Part shown: in pieces, positions 1 to 8,207 of the stretch
How positions within the stretch are numbered: the first letter of the stretch is position 1
Layout of the letters: each line of letters begins with the position of its first letter
NCBI GenBank assembly: GCA_021851785.1
Contig: JAJZBV010000003.1
Location: 132,692-196,691 of the forward strand
Direction of reading: 5' to 3'
Origin: Pseudomonadota bacterium
GTDB taxonomy: Bacteria; Pseudomonadota; Alphaproteobacteria; Acetobacterales; Acetobacteraceae
Length of the DNA: 64,000 bases
Translations under genes and position numbers: made by a program
Notes under the pieces: generated by a model
What the model was told of the DNA's origin: nothing
What the model saw: only the letters and a program-made list of their open reading frames with translations
Databases searched by the model: none

Positions 1-1
1 C

Positions 2-646
2 GTCGATCTGCGCGGCAATCGTGGCGGCCTGTTGCAGCAATCGGTGAGCGTCGTCGGCGCGCTGCTCGGCTCCGGCCTCATCGCGACAACCGCCGGCCGC
101 GATCCGGCCGCGAACCGGGTGCTCGACGCCGATGCCGAGCCGCGCGCCGATGACGCTCTGGTGGTCGTGCTGGTCGATGGCCGCACCGCCAGCGCCGCCG
201 AGATCACCGCGGCGGCCTTGGCCGATAACCGCCGCGCCGTCGTGCTCGGCAGCGCGACGCTGGGCAAGGGGCTGATCCAGACGGTGACGGCGCTGCCCGA
301 TGGCGGCGAATTATATGTCACCTGGAGCCGCGTCTTGGCCCCGCTCGGCTGGCCGCTCCAGGATCTCGGCGTGATGCCGCAGATCTGCACCAGCCTCGGC
401 GCGGCGACGCTCGCGCGTGAGTTCGACGATCTCGCCGAGGGCAAGCGGCCGCTGGCGGCGGCGCTCGCGGCCCATCGCACCGCGCGGGCGCCGGTTCCGC
501 CGGGCATCATCCTGGAAATCCGCGGCGCCTGTCCCGCCGCCCTCGGCACCGATACCGATCTCGACGCGGCGCATTATCTGTTGACCCATCCGGCGGCCTA
601 CGCCAACGCCTTGCTGCCGCCGCAATTCCTGCCCGCGACACCCTGA
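2..646 (+). CDS. S41 family C-terminal processing peptidase, 5'-truncated
   Basis: Only the C-terminal part is present; the frame is open to the left edge, so the gene starts before the window. The first residues read DLRGNRGGLL, the S41 (tail-specific protease) motif after the PDZ domain. The segment RTASAAE carries the likely nucleophile Ser and TLGKGLIQ the likely general-base Lys, so the catalytic dyad looks intact. Known family members are periplasmic or membrane-anchored serine proteases; the signal peptide and PDZ domain would lie outside the window. About 100 residues follow the catalytic core with no recognised domain. The next gene starts 29 bases downstream on the same strand. The substrate cannot be told from sequence. 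Confidence 0.85.
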   Translation, partial: VDLRGNRGGLLQQSVSVVGALLGSGLIATTAGRDPAANRVLDADAEPRADDALVVVLVDGRTASAAEITAAALADNRRAVVLGSATLGKGLIQTVTALPDGGELYVTWSRVLAPLGWPLQDLGVMPQICTSLGAATLAREFDDLAEGKRPLAAALAAHRTARAPVPPGIILEIRGACPAALGTDTDLDAAHYLLTHPAAYANALLPPQFLPATP

Positions 647-675
647 AGGCCCGCGACACCCCGGAGGAGGGACGC

Positions 676-1302
676 ATGTACAATCCGCCAATGTTTCGCG
701 AAGACCGGGTCGATGTCCTGCACGCTTCGATGCGCGCGGCACCGCTCGCCAATCTCGTCATCGCCGCCAGCGACGGGTTCGAGGCGAGCCCGCTCCCTTT
801 GCTGATCGACCCCGAGCCCGCGCCGCTCGGCACGCTTTCCGGCCATATCGCCCGCGGCAATCCGCTGGCGCGCGGCGATGGCGCGATGGCGCTCGCCATT
901 TTCATGGGGCCGGACGCCTATGTGACGCCGTCCTGGTACGCGACCAAGCGGGAGACCGGGCGGGTGGTGCCGACCTGGAACTACGTCACCATCCATGCCG
1001 AAGGAAGATTGCGGTTTTTCGACGACCCGGCGTCGCTGCTCGCCTTGGTCAAAAAATTGACGGGGCGCCACGAGGCCGGGCGGGCCGATCCCTGGTCGGT
1101 CGAGGACGCGCCGGCGGATTTCATCGCCGCCCAGCTCAAGGGCATCATCGGCTTCACGCTCGTGCTGACGCGCCTCGAGGGGAAGTGGAAAATGAGCCAG
1201 AACCGGCCGGCCGCCGATCGCGCCGGCGTCATCGCCGGTCTCCGGGAGTCGGGCCGCGAGGAAATCGCGGCACTGATCGGCGCCGAGGCGCCGAAAACGT
1301 AA
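676..1302 (+). CDS. PaiB-like FMN-binding protein
   Basis: A 208-residue protein of the PaiB/FMN-binding split-barrel family. Characteristic segments are YVTPSWYATK (about residues 83-92), VVPTWNY (97-103) and near the C-terminus GKWKMSQNR followed by DRAGVIAGL. Bacillus PaiB was described as a negative regulator of sporulation and protease genes; most proteobacterial members are uncharacterised flavin-binding proteins, so regulatory function is only a family association. The ATG start is supported by a purine-rich GGAGGAGGG ribosome-binding site at 663-671. The gene is co-directional with the upstream protease and ends 3 bases before the stop of the convergent regulator gene. Length is normal for the family. 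Confidence 0.85.
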   Translation: MYNPPMFREDRVDVLHASMRAAPLANLVIAASDGFEASPLPLLIDPEPAPLGTLSGHIARGNPLARGDGAMALAIFMGPDAYVTPSWYATKRETGRVVPTWNYVTIHAEGRLRFFDDPASLLALVKKLTGRHEAGRADPWSVEDAPADFIAAQLKGIIGFTLVLTRLEGKWKMSQNRPAADRAGVIAGLRESGREEIAALIGAEAPKT

Positions 1303-1305
1303 GGG

Positions 1306-3402
1306 TCAGCTCGCGGCGAGTTCGGGGACGCCGGCGAGGCGGAGCCCGGTTGCGAGCAGATCGCGGTCGGCGGCGCGGGCGAGCGGGGTTTGGGCGAGAA
1401 TGCCGGCGACGCTGTGGCCGGGATCGAGATGCGCCCATCGCGCCCGCGCCCGCGCCGCTTCCGCCGTGCGCCCGAGATGGCCGAGGGCGGCGAGATGCAG
1501 CGGGTAGATGGCGCGGAGCGCCGGCCGGATCTCGCCGATTTCGCGGGCGAGCGCGGTCGCGGTTTCGAAATCGCCGCGGAGAAACGCGAGCAGCGCCAGC
1601 CCCTGGTCGATGACGAAGGCTCGCGGATCGAGCGGCACCAGTTCCTTATAGCGGGCGAAGCGCTGCTCGGCGCTTGCGAGATCGCCGCGACCGAGATCGA
1701 TGATACCGGCCAACCCCCAGGCCATCGGGAGATTCGGGTTCAGCGCCAGCGCCCGCCGCACGAGCGCCACGGCCTCGTCATGGCGCCGCTCCAGGGTTGA
1801 CTTGATATGCCCGGCGATGGCGAAGGCGCGGGCGTCCTGCGGGTCGATCGCGATCGCCTGCTGGGCGGCGGCGGTGGCGCGGGCGCGGGCCTCCTCGGGG
1901 TTGGCGGCCCAGCCCTGGGCAATCAGGAGGGCGTTCCAGGTGGCGATCTGCGCGCGCGGCATGGCGTAGTCGGGGTCGAGTTCGGCGGCGAGATCGAGGA
2001 GCGAGCCGGCGGCGAGGAATTGCGTGCGATCGAGGCGCTGCATCAGCCCGAGCGCGCGCAGCACCGCCTCATAGGCGGACATGTCGCGCTCGACGCGCCC
2101 GGCGGTGCTTGCCGCGGGCTGAGTGACGCGACGGATTTCGAGATGCTGCGCTTCGAGGTCGATCCGCGCCGCGGCGAGGGCGGCGATGCGATCCTGAAGG
2201 CCGAGGGGGTCGTCGGCGCGATGATCGAAACGCTGCACCCAGGCGATATGGTTGCCGGCGTTGAGATCGATCAGGCGGAGCGTCACGCGGTGCATCGCGC
2301 CCAGGCGCTGGAGCGTGCCGTCGACCAGGAAATCGAGGCCGAAGGCGCGGCGGAGCGCGGTTTCGTCACGGGTTTCGGTGGCAAAGCGGGCCAGCGCGGA
2401 ACAGGAGACGAGGTCGAGCCAGCGGAACGGGGCGAGGGCGCTGGTGATCTCCTCGGCCAGGAGGATGGCGAGTTCGCCGGCCCCGCCGCGTCCCTGCGGG
2501 TCGTCACCGAAGCTCTGCAGCGGCAGCACGCCAAGCCGCCGGCCGCTCCGGACCAGCGGGAGCGGCGGGGTCTGGCCGCGGCTTTTGAGCGGCGGGGCGT
2601 TGCCGGAGCGGATCTCGGCGAGCAATTCGCGGGTTTCATCGGAGGGCAGCGCATCCAGCGCCTGGGCCAGCGCGGCGCGGCAGCGCCCGAAGGCCTCGAT
2701 CGCCAGGCCCCGCTCGCCGCGCACGGCGTGGGCGTGGATCAGCGCCCGCCAGGCGCCCTCGTGGGTTTGATCGATGGCGAGGAGTTGCTGGGCGGCGGCG
2801 ATCATGCCGTCCGGCGCCGTTTGCTCGGCGAGCAGCGCTTCGGCGACCGCGCGGGCGTGGCCCCGCACCCGGTTGCGCTCGCCGGCGAGCCAGAGATCGG
2901 CGGCGGGGTCGAGGCCGCTGAGATCGGCCAGCAATTCGCCGCCGATCAGACGCAGCGCCTGGGGGATGGCCGGGGTCGCGCGGAGCACCTCGGCGACGTC
3001 GATCCAGGTGGTGCCGGGGCGGAGCGCGATCTGTTCACGCCCGATGGCGAGCACCTCGGGGCCGAGCGGGCCGAGGCAATCGAGCAGGCGGTGGATTTCC
3101 TGGCGCAGCGAGCCGCGGGCCTGTTCCTCGGGCCGGCCGCTCCACAGCGTCTCCGCGATCCAGGCGCGGCTGACCGGGCGTGGTGCCGCGAGCGCCAGCA
3201 TGGCGAGCAGGGCGCGGGTTTTGCGGCCGTTGGGGAGCGCGCTGTCGCCACTCGCGTCCGCCGCCTCCATCGCCCCGAACAGCCGCAGCCGCAGCCGCTC
3301 CTCGCCGGCGCGGGGCGCGGGGCGTCCAAGAGACGTGAGTTCGGCGGCGCGTGACATCAGCATTTTTTTATAGTTACAGAGTCCCGTGTGGACTGCAAGC
3401 AT
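1306..3402 (-). CDS. BTAD-type transcriptional regulator with TolB-like and TPR domains
   Basis: A 698-residue multidomain protein. Residues about 36-130 form an OmpR-like winged helix, as in SARP/AfsR regulators. Residues 130-265 resemble the bacterial transcriptional activation domain (BTAD), with the typical SLRQEIHRLL and AFGRCRAALAQAL helices. Residues about 285-400 match the TolB-like N-terminal domain of class III cyclase-like regulators (VTLRLIDLNAGNHIAWVQRFD). The remainder is TPR-like helical repeats. There is no membrane segment, so it is probably a cytosolic signal-integrating regulator. The chosen ATG has only a weak ribosome-binding site; ATG codons at 3363 and 3357 are possible starts. 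The upstream spacer to gshA (3403-3650) is AT-rich around 3475-3540 and probably holds its promoter. Target genes are unknown. Confidence 0.8.
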   Translation of the reverse strand: MLAVHTGLCNYKKMLMSRAAELTSLGRPAPRAGEERLRLRLFGAMEAADASGDSALPNGRKTRALLAMLALAAPRPVSRAWIAETLWSGRPEEQARGSLRQEIHRLLDCLGPLGPEVLAIGREQIALRPGTTWIDVAEVLRATPAIPQALRLIGGELLADLSGLDPAADLWLAGERNRVRGHARAVAEALLAEQTAPDGMIAAAQQLLAIDQTHEGAWRALIHAHAVRGERGLAIEAFGRCRAALAQALDALPSDETRELLAEIRSGNAPPLKSRGQTPPLPLVRSGRRLGVLPLQSFGDDPQGRGGAGELAILLAEEITSALAPFRWLDLVSCSALARFATETRDETALRRAFGLDFLVDGTLQRLGAMHRVTLRLIDLNAGNHIAWVQRFDHRADDPLGLQDRIAALAAARIDLEAQHLEIRRVTQPAASTAGRVERDMSAYEAVLRALGLMQRLDRTQFLAAGSLLDLAAELDPDYAMPRAQIATWNALLIAQGWAANPEEARARATAAAQQAIAIDPQDARAFAIAGHIKSTLERRHDEAVALVRRALALNPNLPMAWGLAGIIDLGRGDLASAEQRFARYKELVPLDPRAFVIDQGLALLAFLRGDFETATALAREIGEIRPALRAIYPLHLAALGHLGRTAEAARARARWAHLDPGHSVAGILAQTPLARAADRDLLATGLRLAGVPELAAS

Positions 3403-3650
3403 TTCTGTTTGTCACGCCTGATCGCGCCGGCATGGGCATGGCACCGAAATGTCATTTCTGGAAAGAATCGGTGGGCAAAATCCCGATATTAACGACGTTA
3501 TATATTTTTTAACCTATTAAGATTTTTAATAATCCGGCCGGCTGTGAAAAACACGAACGCCGTTGGCCTCGGCGCGAAGAAAAATTTTCGTGATCGGCTG
3601 GCTTCGGCACCCGAATCGCCGCGGTCTCGCCGCCAGCGGTGGCGCGCCGC

Positions 3651-5039
3651 TCAAAGCCGGGATTCGCGGAAGATTTCCCGTGTCTCGCCTTGCCACGCCG
3701 TATCATAACGCGCCAGCCAGTGCTCGGCCTGGGTCGGCCCGCCGGCGACGATGTCTTCGAGCGGGGCGAGAAACTGGCGCTCGTCGACGCCATCGGCGGC
3801 GAGGCGGGCGCGGGCGCGCAGGCCATCCTTGGCGATCGCCACCACCTCCCGCGCGAGATCACGCAATGTCCCCTCCGGCCGCGCCGGAGTCGGCCACGGC
3901 GCGGCGAGGCCGCTTCGCGGCACCGCGGCACGGAGGGCGACGAAATCCTGCCACGGATGGGCGCGGATCAGCGCCGCCGCCGCCGCCAGCGCCGCGCCAT
4001 CATAAAGCAGCCCGGTCCAGAGCGCGCTCTGCGCCAGCATCATCGCCGGCGTCCCGGCATCCGCGCCACGCATCTCGAGAAACCGCTTGAGCCGCACATC
4101 GGTGAAAACGGTGGTGAGATGATCGGCGAAATCGCCGACCACCGCCCGCTCCCCGGGCACCTCGTCGAGGCCGGTTTCGAGAAAGCGGCGGAAGGAACGT
4201 CCGGCGAGATCGATGAAGCCGCCGTCCCGCTGGATGAAATACATCGGCACGTCGAGCACCCAGTCCACATACCGCTCGAAACCGAAGCCATCCTCGAAGA
4301 ACACCGGCGGGATGCCGGTGCGGTCGGGGTCGGTGTCGGTCCAGATATGGGCGCGGTAGGAGAGAAATCCGTTCGGGCGGCCCTCGGTGAACGGGGAATT
4401 GGCGAACAAAGCCGTCGCCAGCGGCTGCAGCGCGAGCGCGACGCGGAGCTTTTGCACCATGTCCGCCTCCGACCCGTAGTCGAGATTGACCTGCACGGTG
4501 CAGGTGCGGAGCATCATGTCGAGGCCGAGCGCGCCGCGCGCGGGCATGTAGCGGCGCATGATGGCGTAGCGGCTTTTCGGCATCCACGGCATTTCGTCGC
4601 GGCGCGCCAGCGGGTGAAAGCCAAGGGCCGCGAAGCCGAGGCCGAGCGCATCGGCGGCGTCGTGCATCTCGGCGAAATGCGTCGCCATTTCGCGCCCCGT
4701 GGCATGGAGGTCGGGAAGCAGGCCGCCCGAGAGTTCCAGTTGCCCGCCCGGTTCCAGCGAGATCGACGCCTCATCGCGCGCGGCGCCGCCCTTGAGCCCG
4801 ATCATCCGGCCGCGATCGAGGATCGGCGCCCAGCCGGCGCGCTCGAATCCGGCGAGGACGGCGCCGATTCCCGCCGGCTCATAGGCGGGTGGCGCGAGAT
4901 CGGCGAGGTGGAAGCCGAATTTTTCATGCTCGGTGCCGATCCGCCACGCTTCGCGCGGCTTGCCACCGGCCTCTAACCAGGCGGCGAGCTGGCGCCGATC
5001 GGTGATGGGGGTGGCGTCGATCTCGCCGGGATTGGACAT
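3651..5039 (-). CDS. gshA: Glutamate-cysteine ligase, plant/alphaproteobacterial type
   Basis: Catalyses ATP-dependent joining of L-glutamate and L-cysteine, the first step of glutathione synthesis in the cytosol. The 462-residue protein has the GCS2-family hallmarks RIGTEHEKFGF near the N-terminus, SLEPGGQLELSG, MLRTCTVQVNLDYGSE, PFTEGRPNGFLSYR and DVPMYFIQRDG, typical of the plant-type (class III) enzymes common in alphaproteobacteria. I place the start at the ATG at 5039 (MSNPGEIDA); the frame extends upstream to a TTG at 5105, overlapping the rsmE stop, but family similarity begins after the ATG. It follows rsmE on the same strand with a 62-base spacer, so co-transcription is likely. No gshB is in the window. 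Confidence 0.93.
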   Translation of the reverse strand: MSNPGEIDATPITDRRQLAAWLEAGGKPREAWRIGTEHEKFGFHLADLAPPAYEPAGIGAVLAGFERAGWAPILDRGRMIGLKGGAARDEASISLEPGGQLELSGGLLPDLHATGREMATHFAEMHDAADALGLGFAALGFHPLARRDEMPWMPKSRYAIMRRYMPARGALGLDMMLRTCTVQVNLDYGSEADMVQKLRVALALQPLATALFANSPFTEGRPNGFLSYRAHIWTDTDPDRTGIPPVFFEDGFGFERYVDWVLDVPMYFIQRDGGFIDLAGRSFRRFLETGLDEVPGERAVVGDFADHLTTVFTDVRLKRFLEMRGADAGTPAMMLAQSALWTGLLYDGAALAAAAALIRAHPWQDFVALRAAVPRSGLAAPWPTPARPEGTLRDLAREVVAIAKDGLRARARLAADGVDERQFLAPLEDIVAGGPTQAEHWLARYDTAWQGETREIFRESRL

Positions 5040-5101
5040 GCGGCTTTCGTGACCTTTTGGCGCGCCTCCGGAAGGGCGGCGCAGGAAAATGGCAGGCGCA
5101 G

Positions 5102-5818
5102 TCAACGCCGCCGGGGCGCGGCCTGAAGCAGGGCCAACCCGGCGATCACGGCGGTTTCGGCGCGGAGGATGCGCGGCCCGAGCGTCGCCGGCTCTACAAA
5201 GGGATGCGCGCGCAACACGTCAAGCTCCGCCGGTGCGAATCCCCCCTCCGGCCCGACGATGAGCGCCGTTGGCCCTGGTTTTGCCACCACCGGCGGCGCC
5301 TCGGCGCGCTCGATCGCGGCGACCAGACGGCGCCCGCGCGGCCAACCGGCGAGGAGGGCGGGGAGCGGTTGCGGCGCCTGGATCGCGGGCAGCGACAGCC
5401 GCTCGCTCTGCTCCGCCGCCTCCCGCGCGATCGCTTCCAGCCGGGCGAGATTGACCCGCTCGCCGAGGCTATGCATCGTGATCACCGGGAAAATCGCCGC
5501 AACCCCAAGCTCGGTCGCCTTCTGCACGACGAGATCGGTCGCCGGGCGCTTGAGGAGGGCGAAGGCCAGCCAGAGATCGGAGTCCTGTTCGGGCGCGGGC
5601 GGGCGAAGCCGTGCCTCGATCTCGATCTCCGCCGCGCCCCGGCGGAGGGCGCTGATCCGGCCCCGCCATTCGCCGTCCCGGGCGTTGAACAGCGCGATGA
5701 CGGCGCCGGGCGCCAAGCGCATCACCGCGCCGAGATAATGCGCCTGATCGGGAGGGAGGGCGACGATGCCGCCGGCGGTGAGCGCGGCCGGCGTGTGGAG
5801 ACGGATTGACCTGGCCAT
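5102..5818 (-). CDS. rsmE: 16S rRNA (uracil1498-N3)-methyltransferase
   Basis: RsmE methylates U1498 of 16S rRNA in the 30S decoding region using S-adenosylmethionine; it is a SPOUT-class (trefoil-knot) enzyme. The 238-residue protein has an N-terminal PUA-like part (HYLGAVMRL, FNARDGEWRGRI), then KRPATDLVVQKATELGV, SERLSLP, LIVGPEGGF and the C-terminal knot LGPRILRAETAVIAGL, all diagnostic. The start is the ATG at 5818 (MARSIRLH); an in-frame upstream extension to 5842 would overlap the divergent ubiA. Only 22 bases separate the two start codons, so their promoters must overlap coding sequence or each other. Downstream it is followed by gshA on the same strand. Confidence 0.93.
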   Translation of the reverse strand: MARSIRLHTPAALTAGGIVALPPDQAHYLGAVMRLAPGAVIALFNARDGEWRGRISALRRGAAEIEIEARLRPPAPEQDSDLWLAFALLKRPATDLVVQKATELGVAAIFPVITMHSLGERVNLARLEAIAREAAEQSERLSLPAIQAPQPLPALLAGWPRGRRLVAAIERAEAPPVVAKPGPTALIVGPEGGFAPAELDVLRAHPFVEPATLGPRILRAETAVIAGLALLQAAPRRR

Positions 5819-5840
5819 GATAGCGGTCAGACTAGCACCC

Positions 5841-6746
5841 ATGACCGCGCATACCGATATCGTTCGCGACGGCTTCCTCGCCCGCCTGCCGCCGCGCTGG
5901 CAGCCCTATCTCCTGCTCGCGCGGCTCGACCGGCCGATCGGCGCCTGGCTTTTGTTTCTCCCCGGCCTCTGGAGCATCCTGCTCGCGCGGCCGGGCGCCA
6001 AGCGCGCGCTCTGGCTGATCGCCCTGTTTGCCGTGGGCAGCGTTCTGATGCGCGCCGCCGGCTGCACCGTCAACGACATGTGGGACCGCGATCTCGACCG
6101 CCAGGTGGCGCGCACCAGTGGCCGCCCGCTCGCCGCGGGCGCCCTCGGGCTCGGCGAGGCGGCGGTTTTTCTCGCCGTCCTGCTCGCGCTCTCGCTGGTC
6201 ATCCTCCTGCAATTGCCGCCGCTCGCGCAAGCGCTCGGGGTGGGCTCCTTGGCGCTGGTCGCGACCTACCCGCTCGCCAAGCGCGTCACCTGGTGGCCGC
6301 AGGTGATGCTCGGCGCCACCTTCGGCTGGGGCGCGCCGCTCGGCTACGCCGCCGCGACCGGGCGCCTCACCCCCGCCGCCGGCGTGCTCTATCTCGGGGC
6401 GATCCTCTGGATCCTCGGGTACGACACCGTTTACGCCCACCAGGACCGCGAGGACGACGCCCTCGTCGGCGTGAAATCGACGGCGCGGCTGTTCGGCGGG
6501 CGGACGCGGCCGTTTCTCGCCGTCTGCTACGCGCTCGCGCTGCTCGCCCTCCTCGCCGCAGGACGCCTGGCCGGGCTCGGGGGTGGGTTTTTCGTCGCCC
6601 TCGCCGTGCCGGCGGCCCTTCTCGCCAGGCAGGTGATCGCGCTCGACATCGACGACCCGGCGCTTTGTCTCCGCCTCTTCAAGGCCAACCGCGAGGCCGG
6701 CCTCGCCATCGCGCTCGCCATCGCGCTCGGCGGCTATGGAGTTTGA
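5841..6746 (+). CDS. ubiA: 4-hydroxybenzoate polyprenyltransferase
   Basis: UbiA transfers a polyprenyl chain to 4-hydroxybenzoate, the first membrane-bound step of ubiquinone synthesis. The 301-residue protein shows two Asp-rich prenyltransferase motifs: NDMWDRDLDRQVARTSGRPL and the second YDTVYAHQDREDD, with about eight hydrophobic membrane segments between and around them. The start is the ATG at 5841 (MTAHTDIVRDG); an ATG at 5817 in the same frame overlaps the divergent rsmE start and is less likely. It is immediately followed by a palindromic repeat (6755-6790), which may form the 3' end of its transcript. Length is usual for bacterial UbiA. Confidence 0.92.
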   Translation: MTAHTDIVRDGFLARLPPRWQPYLLLARLDRPIGAWLLFLPGLWSILLARPGAKRALWLIALFAVGSVLMRAAGCTVNDMWDRDLDRQVARTSGRPLAAGALGLGEAAVFLAVLLALSLVILLQLPPLAQALGVGSLALVATYPLAKRVTWWPQVMLGATFGWGAPLGYAAATGRLTPAAGVLYLGAILWILGYDTVYAHQDREDDALVGVKSTARLFGGRTRPFLAVCYALALLALLAAGRLAGLGGGFFVALAVPAALLARQVIALDIDDPALCLRLFKANREAGLAIALAIALGGYGV

Positions 6747-6754
6747 AAGAAAGA

Positions 6755-6790
6755 GGTTCTTTCTTGAAAGAAAGAACCAAAGACCTTTTA
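6755..6790 (+). repeat. Palindromic intergenic repeat, copy 1 (short form)
   Basis: A perfect 10-bp stem (GGTTCTTTCT at 6755-6764 with AGAAAGAACC at 6769-6778) and a TGAA loop, followed by an A-rich then T-rich tail. It begins 8 bases after the ubiA stop and ends just before the next gene's start region. The same architecture recurs at 32373, 47181 and 54287, each after a plus-strand gene. It may act as a transcript 3' end or an RNA-stability element. There is no strong U-tract directly after the stem, so calling it an intrinsic terminator would be inference. Confidence 0.7.
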
Positions 6791-6803
6791 TCCTGAGGGA
6801 GGA

Positions 6804-8207
6804 ATGACCGTTTTGGACGAACCAAACGCCTGCAAGCCGGCAACCGCGCCGACGCCGGCCGATGGTCTCGACGCGCTGTCGGAGGCGCCCTGGCGGCGGT
6901 TTCATACCATCGCTGTGCTGCTGTTCGGGGTCGGCTGGGCGATGGATGCGTTCGAGGTGACATTGGTCGGCAATGTCATGGGCGCGCTCGGGGCGCGGTT
7001 TCACCTCGGCGCGCAGGCGATGTCGGTGCTGCTCGCGGCGTGGTTTTTCGGGCTGATGCTGGGCGCCGCCTGGTTCGGCCGGCTTTCCGACCGCCATGGA
7101 AGGCGGCGGGTGTTTCTCGCCAGCCTCACGCTTTACGGCCTCGCGACCCTGGCCGCCGCGTTCGCGCCCAATCTCGCCGCCCTGCTTGTGCTCCGCGCTC
7201 TCGCCGGGGTCGGGGTCGGCGCCGAATACGCGGCGATCAACGCCGCGATCACCGAATTGGTGCCGCGCCGCGCGCGCGGGCGGGCGGCGGCGATCGTGCT
7301 CAATTTCTGGCCGCTCGGCAGCCTGCTCGCCGCCCTCCTCGCCTGGCCGCTGCTCGCCGCGCTCCCGCCCGATCTCGGCTGGCGGGTGGTGTTCGCGACG
7401 GGCGGGCTGATCGCGCTGTCCACCGCCTGGCTGCGGCGCTATCTGCCCGAGAGCCCGCGCTGGCTGCTGGCGCAGGGACGGGGCGCGGAAGCCGCCGCCA
7501 TCCTCGCCCGGGTGACCGGCGGCGCGCCGGCGGCGCTGGCGCCGCTCGCCGCTCCGGCCGCGAAAGCCTCGCTGATCGCGCTGCTGCGCCACGCGCCGGG
7601 GCGGCTCGCGCTCGGCGCCGCGCTCGATTTCGCCGAGGCCGCCGGGTATTATGGCCTGTTCGCGTTCCTTCCCCTGGTGGTGCTGCCCGCTTTGCATCTC
7701 GCGCCCCATGCCCTGCCGCTCTTTTATCTCGCCGGCAGTCTCGGCGCGCTGATCGGCGGGCTTGCCGCGGCGCTGGCGCTCGATCGGTTCGGCCGTTTCG
7801 CGAGCGTGAGTTTTTTCTATGGCGCGACGGCGCTCGCCACCATCGCGCTGGCTTTCGTGACCGGCTTTGGCGCCGGCGCCATCATGGCGGGTTTCGCGCT
7901 GACCAATCTGCTCGCGACCGCAAGCTGGATCGCCGCCTATCCGACGTTTTCCGAACTTTTCCCGACCCATTTGCGCGCGACCGGCATCGGCGCCAGCGTC
8001 GCCGTCGGGCGTATCGGGGCGATGATCGCGCCGTTCCTGGTCGCCGCCCTCGGCGCGCGGAGCATGGCCGCGGCGCTGTTTCTGCTCGCCGGATTCTGGC
8101 TGCTCGGGGCGCTGGCGATGGTGGTCTGGCGGGTCGCCGGCGGGATCGAGGGAAGCGGGATGGCGCTCGAGCGGATCGCGCCGGTGGCGGCGGCTTCCGG
8201 TGCCTGA
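6804..8207 (+). CDS. MFS transporter (sugar/organic-acid porter type)
   Basis: A 467-residue, 12-helix major facilitator protein of the inner membrane. The loop between helices 2 and 3 reads GRLSDRHGRRRV, the classic MFS signature. Helix 4 contains RALAGVGVGAEYAAINAAI, and the PESPRWLL motif follows helix 6, as in sugar-porter and aromatic-acid:proton-symporter subfamilies. The C-terminal half repeats the fold (SELFPTHLRATGIG before helix 11). The ATG is preceded by a GAGGGAGGA purine run. Its stop overlaps the GTG start of the phosphoesterase-radical SAM fusion by 8 bases, so the two are almost certainly translationally coupled. The transporter may move a substrate or product of that enzyme. 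Substrate unknown. Confidence 0.85.
   Translation: MTVLDEPNACKPATAPTPADGLDALSEAPWRRFHTIAVLLFGVGWAMDAFEVTLVGNVMGALGARFHLGAQAMSVLLAAWFFGLMLGAAWFGRLSDRHGRRRVFLASLTLYGLATLAAAFAPNLAALLVLRALAGVGVGAEYAAINAAITELVPRRARGRAAAIVLNFWPLGSLLAALLAWPLLAALPPDLGWRVVFATGGLIALSTAWLRRYLPESPRWLLAQGRGAEAAAILARVTGGAPAALAPLAAPAAKASLIALLRHAPGRLALGAALDFAEAAGYYGLFAFLPLVVLPALHLAPHALPLFYLAGSLGALIGGLAAALALDRFGRFASVSFFYGATALATIALAFVTGFGAGAIMAGFALTNLLATASWIAAYPTFSELFPTHLRATGIGASVAVGRIGAMIAPFLVAALGARSMAAALFLLAGFWLLGALAMVVWRVAGGIEGSGMALERIAPVAAASGA

Noticed and set aside
6755..6790. Calling the palindromic repeats Rho-independent terminators.
   Set aside because: The stems are A/T-rich and not followed by a clear U-tract on the gene strand, so only a repeat call is made.
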